Of a DNA stretch of 11,875 nt, positions 7,177 to 11,875 are shown piece by piece. Each line of letters opens with the position of its first letter. The first letter of the stretch is position 1. A program made the position numbers and the translations under genes. Below the pieces are notes generated by a model that did not search any database, was not told the DNA's origin, and saw only the letters and a program-made list of their open reading frames with translations. The stretch is taken from contig CAJGCM010000058.1 in the NCBI GenBank assembly GCA_904501765.1, forward strand, positions 1 to 11,875, given 5' to 3'. Source of the DNA: an uncultured Clostridia bacterium. GTDB lineage: Bacteria; Bacillota; Clostridia; Oscillospirales; CAG-272.

Positions 7177-7205
7177 TTGACAAAAAATAATCTTTATGGT
7201 AAAAT
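7177..7205 (+). promoter_or_regulatory. Near-consensus sigma-A promoter
   Basis: A perfect TTGACA at 7177-7182, a 17-base spacer and TAAAAT at 7200-7205 (5 of 6) form a strong housekeeping promoter. The predicted transcript starts near 7212, about 28 bases before the ATG at 7240. It drives the P-loop gene and, through a 15-base gap, the heparinase-family gene. I see no obvious operator palindrome overlapping it. Confidence 0.85.
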
Positions 7206-7239
7206 ACCCTTGTGAAAATAATGCGGGAAGGCGGATATT

Positions 7240-7755
7240 ATGGCACTCAGTAAGTCTAAAACCGTAATAGTAATAAACGGCAAAGGCGGCGTGGGAAAGG
7301 ATACCCTCTGCGCTCTTGCAAGTAAGCACTTTAAAATAAAAAATATCTCTTCCATAACTCCCATAAAGGATATAGCGGCTCTTTGCGGCTGGTCGGGGGA
7401 GAAAACTGATAAGGCGAGGAAATTCTTAGCGGATATGAAGCAGCTTTGCGTTGATTATAACGATTTTCCGACTCTTTGGGCTAAGGGCGAGTATGAGAAG
7501 TTCCTCGAGAGTGACGAGGAGATAATGTTCGTTCATATAAGAGAGCCTGAGGAGATAGCGAAGTTCGTTTCGGCAACGGGCGGTGAGGCAAAGACGCTTC
7601 TTGTCAGAGCGCCGATCCGGCTCAACCGCGGCGCATACGGAAATGCGGCTGACGATAATGTGGAAAATTACAGCTACGATTATTATTTTGATAATGATAA
7701 AACTCTTGAGGAAGCGGAGTGCGATTTTGTAAAGCTTCTTCGCAATATGTTTTGA
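7240..7755 (+). CDS. Small P-loop nucleotide-kinase-like protein
   Basis: A 171-residue cytoplasmic protein that starts with a strand and a Walker A loop, VINGKGGVGKDT (G14 to T22), the GxxxxGKD variant seen in nucleoside monophosphate and deoxynucleotide kinases and in dephospho-CoA kinase. The segment EEIMFVHIREPEEIAKF (about 94-110) looks like the second core strand followed by the family's helix, and a tail of aromatic and acidic residues (YSYDYYFDNDKTLEEAE) recalls the late strand-loop-helix of dNMP kinases. GGGAAGG at 7225-7231 is the ribosome binding site. The next gene starts 15 bases after the stop, so the two are co-transcribed from the promoter at 7177. The fold is confident; the phosphate acceptor is unknown, and its pairing with a glycan-degrading enzyme is odd. 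An ATPase or regulatory role cannot be excluded. Confidence 0.75.
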   Translation: MALSKSKTVIVINGKGGVGKDTLCALASKHFKIKNISSITPIKDIAALCGWSGEKTDKARKFLADMKQLCVDYNDFPTLWAKGEYEKFLESDEEIMFVHIREPEEIAKFVSATGGEAKTLLVRAPIRLNRGAYGNAADDNVENYSYDYYFDNDKTLEEAECDFVKLLRNMF

Positions 7756-7770
7756 TTGGAGGATTTCAAA

Positions 7771-9447
7771 ATGAAAGAGATTGTCAACGAGAGAAAAATA
7801 TTCAGAGAGTTCAATAAGGAGAATTTCAGCAGAGTTCTTACTCACCCATTTTACGCCCAGAGCGTTAATAGAATTAAAGAGAAGGCGGAGGAGCAACTTG
7901 CAACCGAGCCCAAGTTCGTATCCTTTGCCGCTATGAACGAGTATTACAAAAACGGAACGAGAGATCCCTATTCTAAAATTTATGGGGATTACACAAGCCG
8001 TCTTTCAAGATATTTCTTTATGTATATGGCAACTGAGGACGAGAAGTACATAATGCCCCTGGCGGATGTAATCTGGGCTATTTGCAACCTGGAGTCCTGG
8101 TCAAACGTGGCTCACGTAGCCGAGGACCTTCCTATCGAGAGAAGAAGAATATTACTTGACCTTTCTTCCACAGCTCTTGCAGAGCAGCTTGCGATGGTAG
8201 TTTATTACATGGGAGAGAAGCTTCCTGCCTTAGTGCTTCGCCGCCTTAAGGCTCAGCTCAGAGAAAGATGCATTGAGTCCTACGCTAATAACGATGATTA
8301 TTGGTGGATGAGAACTACTCTCAACTGGGCTGCCGTTTGTGCAGGAAATATCCTCTCAACCTATCTGTTCATAGCAGAAGAGGAGGAGATCGAGGCTCAG
8401 CTTCCCAGGCTTCTTGAAACTCTCCGTCTTTACATAACAGGCTTTGACGATGAGGGCTGCTGCCCTGAGGGATACGGCTATTGGAATTACGGCTTCATCC
8501 ATTATTGCCTTGCTGCTTCTATGCTTAGAGATTATACAGATGGTAAAATAAACCTCTTCGATAATCCCAAGGTGCATAAGATTGCCCTCTTCCAGCAGAA
8601 TGCGGCTATTAACGATACTCAAACCATTCCTTTCTCCGATTGTGCCTCCACATTCAAGCCCAGTATATCTCTTACTCATTTCTTAAAGAGTGTATATTCT
8701 GACATTGAAATGCCTCCTCTTAAGGCAGAAAACGTTGAAGGTATCCGCAGGCTTCTTTGGCTTAATCCTGAGTACACAGAGGCAAAAATGAATCCCGCCA
8801 GTATGATTTATCACGGTGCTCAGTGGTTTATCTACCGCTCCCCCGAATATAACTTTGCCTGCAAGGCAGGCTCTAATAACGAGCCTCATAACCACAATGA
8901 TATAGGAAGCTTCGTAATTTCCAAAAACGGAGCGGTAACCTATACGGACAGCGGTATAGGAACCTATACAAAGCAGTATTTTGATCCGCCTACAAGATAT
9001 GATCACGTAGTAACCTCCTCGAAAGGTCATAGCGTGCCTATCATTAATGGCAATTATCAGGTGCTTGGAAAAGAAAAGTCGGTTATAACGGTAGAGCGTG
9101 AGTGCGAATACGGCTTCAATATGCAGAACGGATATAATATCGACACTCTTACCACTCTTAACCGCCGCTTCCTTTGCGAGAAAAGCGGAGTCAGCATGAC
9201 CGATACCTATGAATTCAGCGAAGCTCCCCAGAGTGTTGTTGAAAGATTTATCTCTCTTATCGAGCCAACCGTGACCGATGAAGGCGTTAAGGTAGGGGAG
9301 TCTACTCTCGTTTACGATAAGGATATATTCGAGCTTTCACTCTCGACGGGCGAGGCTATCAGAACATACGATACAACCGTTTACTTCGTAGACCTTAAGG
9401 TTAAAAATCCCACCGCTAATTTCTCCGTCAGTGTTAAATTTATATAA
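7771..9447 (+). CDS. Heparinase II/III family protein, cytoplasmic
   Basis: A 558-residue protein of the heparinase II/III family: an N-terminal alpha-helical toroid (about 1-340) and a C-terminal beta-sandwich domain (about 345-558). Such enzymes cleave uronic-acid polysaccharides or oligosaccharides by beta-elimination. Candidate active-site features are N185 and W186 (TTLNWAA), the CPEGYGYWNYG stretch with E233, Y235 and Y240, and NNEPHNHNDIGSF (369-381) with H373, H375 and D377 at the start of the beta domain, the most recognisable family signature. There is no signal peptide, so the substrate is probably an imported oligosaccharide. The ATG at 7771 is chosen because GGAGG (7758-7762) precedes it by 8 bases; a TTG at 7756 overlaps that site. 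It lies downstream of the P-loop gene in a two-gene operon and ends before a strong terminator. Which glycan it acts on, and whether it is a lyase or a hydrolase, cannot be read here. Confidence 0.85.
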   Translation: MKEIVNERKIFREFNKENFSRVLTHPFYAQSVNRIKEKAEEQLATEPKFVSFAAMNEYYKNGTRDPYSKIYGDYTSRLSRYFFMYMATEDEKYIMPLADVIWAICNLESWSNVAHVAEDLPIERRRILLDLSSTALAEQLAMVVYYMGEKLPALVLRRLKAQLRERCIESYANNDDYWWMRTTLNWAAVCAGNILSTYLFIAEEEEIEAQLPRLLETLRLYITGFDDEGCCPEGYGYWNYGFIHYCLAASMLRDYTDGKINLFDNPKVHKIALFQQNAAINDTQTIPFSDCASTFKPSISLTHFLKSVYSDIEMPPLKAENVEGIRRLLWLNPEYTEAKMNPASMIYHGAQWFIYRSPEYNFACKAGSNNEPHNHNDIGSFVISKNGAVTYTDSGIGTYTKQYFDPPTRYDHVVTSSKGHSVPIINGNYQVLGKEKSVITVERECEYGFNMQNGYNIDTLTTLNRRFLCEKSGVSMTDTYEFSEAPQSVVERFISLIEPTVTDEGVKVGESTLVYDKDIFELSLSTGEAIRTYDTTVYFVDLKVKNPTANFSVSVKFI

Positions 9448-9480
9448 AAACAGCTTCGAGAAATTTTAGTGCAGATTTTG

Positions 9481-9516
9481 AAAAAGGCTCTCTGCCCGTG
9501 CGGCAGAGAGCCTTTT
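9481..9516. terminator. Perfect bidirectional hairpin terminator
   Basis: GGCTCTCTGCC (9486-9496) and GGCAGAGAGCC (9502-9512) form an uninterrupted 11-bp stem with a 5-base loop. Four Ts follow on the + strand (9513-9516), and the five As at 9481-9485 give a T run on the minus strand. It lies between the convergent heparinase-family gene and spoIVA and suits both. Confidence 0.9.
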
Positions 9517-9545
9517 ATATTGTACGTACAGTCGGCTGTTTTGGG

Positions 9546-11000
9546 TTAAAGCAAAATGCAAACCAAGCCGCCCGCACCCTCGTTTATAATCTTCTCAAGG
9601 GTGTGCCCCAGCTTTTCTCTGGATTCGTCGGGCATATTAGTGAGCTTTGCATTCATACCGTCGTTTACAAGGTCGTAAAGAGAGCGTCCGAATATCTTTG
9701 AGTCAAGAAGCTTCTCGGGGGATTCTTCGTAATCCCTCGTCATAGTCTTGATAACCTCCTCGGATTGCTCCTCAGAGCCTAAAGCAGGGCAAACGTCCGC
9801 CTTTATATCGCATCTTACCATATGTATGGATTCAGCCGATGCGCTTACTTTAACGCCGTATCCTGCGCCCTGTTTAATAAGAGTCGGCTCTGAAAGCACA
9901 AGCTCTTCTCTGGAGGGCATAACGATGCCATAGCCCTTTTCCTTGGCATCAGCAAGAGCGTCTTTTACCTTGTCGTACTCATCCTTAGAGCGGGAAAGTT
10001 CTACAAAAGTCGTGAAAAGCTCCTTTTCCGAGGTAAGAGAAACCCCTGTCAGCTGACTTAAAATCTCAAAGTATTTTTCACGGCTGATAGGGAATTCGAA
10101 TCCACCCTCTCCACGTCCGGCATCAATATATTTCTTCTCAAATCCCCATTCAAGGTGCCCGTTGTTCAAATCCGAAAGCTTCTTTGACTGAGAAGCAAAG
10201 CTACGAATTTTCTCAGTAATATCCGATATGAGCGGATGCTCACCATCAAGAGCGGAGATCCAGGATGGAAGCTTGAAGGTAAGCTCCTTGATAGGAAATT
10301 CGCCAACCACAAGCCCAAGGATTTCCCCGGCATCCTTCTCGTCTATCCTCGTGCAGTCAACAAGAGCCACGGGAGCAGAATATTTTTCTTCAAGACTCTG
10401 TGCCAGAGCCTGCGCCTCTTCTGATTCGGGGTTCTTGGAATTAAGAACGATGGCGAAAGGCTTTCCGTATTCCTTCAGCTCGGAAACAACCCTTTCCTCA
10501 GCAGCAACGTACTTTTCTCTCGGAATTTCGCAAATGCTACCGTCAGTGGTCACCAGCACGGCTATCGTAGAGTGTTCCTTCACAACCTTTTTTGTTCCGA
10601 TTTCCGATGCCTCGGAGAAGGGGATAGCCTCCTCGCTCCAAGGAGTCATAACCATTCTTTCCTCGCCATCCTCAAGAGCGCCAAGAGCACCCTCAACCAT
10701 ATATCCAACGCAATCTATTACTTTAGCGTTAAGGCGTGTATCACCAAGCGTTATGGAAACCGCCTCCGCAGGAGTAAACTTAGGTTCCGTGGTGGTGATA
10801 GTCTTTCCCGAGCCGCTTTGAGGAATTTCGTCAGTAGTCCTCGCGCGGTCAAGCTCTCCCTCAATATTTGGGATAACCACAGCGTCAATAAATTTCCTGA
10901 TAAAGGTAGATTTTCCCGTACGCACAGGACCCACAACGCCAATATAAATATCTCCGCCGTATCGCCTTGCAATCGTGTCGTAAATATTGTAGTCTTCCAT
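9546..11000 (-). CDS. spoIVA: Stage IV sporulation protein A, spore coat ATPase
   Basis: Morphogenetic ATPase that polymerises on the outer forespore membrane in the mother cell and forms the base layer of the spore coat. The protein has 484 residues; the Bacillus subtilis one has 492. Starting at 11000 gives MEDYNIYDTIARR, the family N-terminus, with GGAGGAG (complement of 11007-11013) 6 bases upstream; a longer frame to 11093 would add 31 unrelated residues. Visible are the Walker A loop GPVRTGKST (24-32) with K30, the conserved TITTTEPKF segment (67-75) holding the sensor threonines, a Walker B-like VIDCVGYMVEGALGA (94-108), TTDGS (151-155) and LNSKNP (186-191), and the typical hydrophobic C-terminal end. 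A sigma-E-like promoter lies just upstream. It is monocistronic, bounded by terminators on both sides, and is the best evidence that the host forms endospores. Confidence 0.97.
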   Translation of the reverse strand: MEDYNIYDTIARRYGGDIYIGVVGPVRTGKSTFIRKFIDAVVIPNIEGELDRARTTDEIPQSGSGKTITTTEPKFTPAEAVSITLGDTRLNAKVIDCVGYMVEGALGALEDGEERMVMTPWSEEAIPFSEASEIGTKKVVKEHSTIAVLVTTDGSICEIPREKYVAAEERVVSELKEYGKPFAIVLNSKNPESEEAQALAQSLEEKYSAPVALVDCTRIDEKDAGEILGLVVGEFPIKELTFKLPSWISALDGEHPLISDITEKIRSFASQSKKLSDLNNGHLEWGFEKKYIDAGRGEGGFEFPISREKYFEILSQLTGVSLTSEKELFTTFVELSRSKDEYDKVKDALADAKEKGYGIVMPSREELVLSEPTLIKQGAGYGVKVSASAESIHMVRCDIKADVCPALGSEEQSEEVIKTMTRDYEESPEKLLDSKIFGRSLYDLVNDGMNAKLTNMPDESREKLGHTLEKIINEGAGGLVCILL

Positions 11001-11032
11001 TAAATTCTCCTCCGCAAAAATCCTTTTGTCAC

Positions 11033-11061
11033 ATCCTATGCAATTCCCACCGGGTAAATTC
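11033..11061 (-). promoter_or_regulatory. Sigma-E-like promoter of spoIVA
   Basis: On the minus strand GAATTTA (complement of 11055-11061) is followed after 14 bases by CATAGGAT (complement of 11033-11040). This fits the mother-cell sigma-E pattern known from Bacillus (-35 near KMATATT, -10 near CATANNNT, 13-15 base spacing), with two mismatches in the -35 element. Transcription would start near 11026, about 26 bases before the ATG. No sigma-A-like pair competes for the site. Confidence 0.6.
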
Positions 11062-11081
11062 CGATTTTTACAAAAACAGAT

Positions 11082-11119
11082 AAAAAATCCCAAAGGGCAG
11101 TGAATAACACCCTTTGGGA
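11082..11119 (-). terminator. Terminator after the GH2 gene
   Basis: TCCCAAAGGG (11088-11097) and CCCTTTGGGA (11110-11119) form a perfect 10-bp stem with a 12-base loop, starting 5 bases after the GH2 stop codon. On the minus strand six Ts follow (complement of 11082-11087). It separates the GH2 gene from the spoIVA promoter, so spoIVA is transcribed independently. Confidence 0.9.
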
Positions 11120-11124
11120 AAAGG

Positions 11125-11875
11125 TTATATGCAGTTGTTGAACTCGCCGTAAAGTTCCTCGTTGATTTTCTTCATATCACCGGGCTCAATTTTGCATACC
11201 CGTCTGTCATAGGTCATAAAACCGTTGGTTTCGTCCTCAACGTCGGACACCTGAGTATAGATAAGAGCCGATAAGCCCATCTTTATAAGAGGCGTCAGCT
11301 GCTCGGAATAAAGCTTCTTAAGCTCTCGGAGAAAATGCTCCGAGTCCGTAAGAGTAGAGTAGCCGTAATTCTGCCGGCTGAAAACGTGACCCTCAACACG
11401 GAGAGAAAATCCTCCGAATTCCGAGAGGAAGAAGGGCTTACCGTCAGGCTTCTTTATTTCAGGAGCTCTGAAATATATATGCCGTGAGTCAACGTCACTC
11501 ATTTTTCCTTTAAACCAACCCGAGGTTGTGTCTATAATTCGGCTTCCGTCAAATTCCTTGAGTCGCCTATATTCCTCGTCGGGATTGAACTGTCCCCAAC
11601 CCTCGTTGAATACGGTGTAAAGGCATACCGACGGGCAGTTATAAAGCAGCTCTGCCGTCTTTAGCATATTAGAGCGGAAGTTTTCCCTCGCTTTTCTGTC
11701 ACGATTTCTGATGTTTGAGAATCCGTAGTTTATTCCTACGGTGGGGAAGGCGGTATCGAAAAGGAAGGAATAAGAGCCGCAGTTAACCATATCCTGGAAA
11801 ACAACCATGCCAAGCTTGTCGCAAAGATAGTAGAAAATCATAGGCTCAACCTTTATATGCTTTCTTAAGGTATTA
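11125..11875 (-). CDS. Glycoside hydrolase family 2 enzyme, C-terminal part
   Basis: C-terminal catalytic portion (about 249 visible residues) of a GH2 glycosidase, a family that includes beta-galactosidases, beta-glucuronidases and beta-mannosidases. The frame stays open to the window edge, and the first visible residues, TLRKHIKVEP followed by FYYLCDKLGMVVFQDM, are the usual start of the TIM-barrel domain, so the N-terminal sugar-binding and immunoglobulin-like domains lie outside. The acid/base Glu is in TVFNEGWGQF (codon 11602-11604) and the nucleophile Glu in LSEFGGFS (codon 11419-11421); both are intact. A later YTQVSDVEDETNGFMTYDRR segment closes the barrel. It ends at a strong terminator 5 bases after the stop. 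The absence of an obvious extra C-terminal domain fits the shorter, cytoplasmic GH2 type found in many gut Clostridia. Substrate cannot be assigned from this part. Confidence 0.9.
   Translation of the reverse strand, partial: NTLRKHIKVEPMIFYYLCDKLGMVVFQDMVNCGSYSFLFDTAFPTVGINYGFSNIRNRDRKARENFRSNMLKTAELLYNCPSVCLYTVFNEGWGQFNPDEEYRRLKEFDGSRIIDTTSGWFKGKMSDVDSRHIYFRAPEIKKPDGKPFFLSEFGGFSLRVEGHVFSRQNYGYSTLTDSEHFLRELKKLYSEQLTPLIKMGLSALIYTQVSDVEDETNGFMTYDRRVCKIEPGDMKKINEELYGEFNNCI

Noticed and set aside
7048..7329. 93-codon minus-strand frame across the divergent gap
   Set aside because: It covers two promoters and a terminator and overlaps the start of the P-loop gene; its composition is not protein-like.
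10228..10821. 197-codon open frame on the + strand
   Set aside because: It is antisense to spoIVA, serine- and threonine-rich as expected of a shadow frame, and has no supporting signals.
1..11875. CRISPR arrays, insertion sequences, prophage genes or attachment sites
   Set aside because: No regularly spaced repeats, transposase, integrase or flanking direct repeats were seen; inverted repeats are explained by terminators and the RNA candidate.

Overview
The window looks like an ordinary chromosomal stretch of a spore-forming, low-to-mid GC Bacillota of the class Clostridia, probably a gut-type anaerobe. The reasons are a clear spoIVA with a sigma-E-like promoter, a SpoVB/MurJ-type flippase, near-universal AAGGAG-type ribosome binding sites, intrinsic terminators with T runs, and cytoplasmic glycan-degrading enzymes. 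I cannot resolve genus or family from sequence alone.

Layout. A SpoVB-like lipid flippase (5' end outside the window) is followed on the + strand by a 75-residue protein of unknown function with its own -10 box and ribosome binding site. A convergent terminator at 1842-1916 separates it from a minus-strand block: a DUF308/HdeD-like membrane protein and glyA, in one short-gap unit. Upstream of that unit lies a 203-base gap that looks like a structured RNA ending in a perfect tRNA-type T-loop (about 3776-3943). Next is a minus-strand operon, aldose 1-epimerase (galM), then a metallo-beta-lactamase-fold hydrolase that starts on an overlapping TTGA, then tyrS. It is driven by a sigma-A promoter at 7047-7075.

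Back to back with that promoter is a near-consensus sigma-A promoter (7177-7205) for a + strand pair: a small P-loop nucleotide-kinase-like protein and a leaderless heparinase II/III-family protein. A perfect bidirectional hairpin terminator (9486-9512) ends this pair and the convergent spoIVA. The window closes on the C-terminal part of a glycoside hydrolase family 2 enzyme on the minus strand, with its own terminator.

How the genes fit together. The heparinase-like protein, the GH2 enzyme and GalM fit intracellular breakdown of imported oligosaccharides, although they lie in separate transcription units. SpoIVA and possibly the flippase belong to sporulation or envelope biogenesis. GlyA and TyrS are housekeeping genes. 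No mobile element, CRISPR array, rRNA or canonical tRNA is visible. The most unusual item is the candidate noncoding RNA between tyrS and the DUF308 gene; otherwise this is mostly a routine region.
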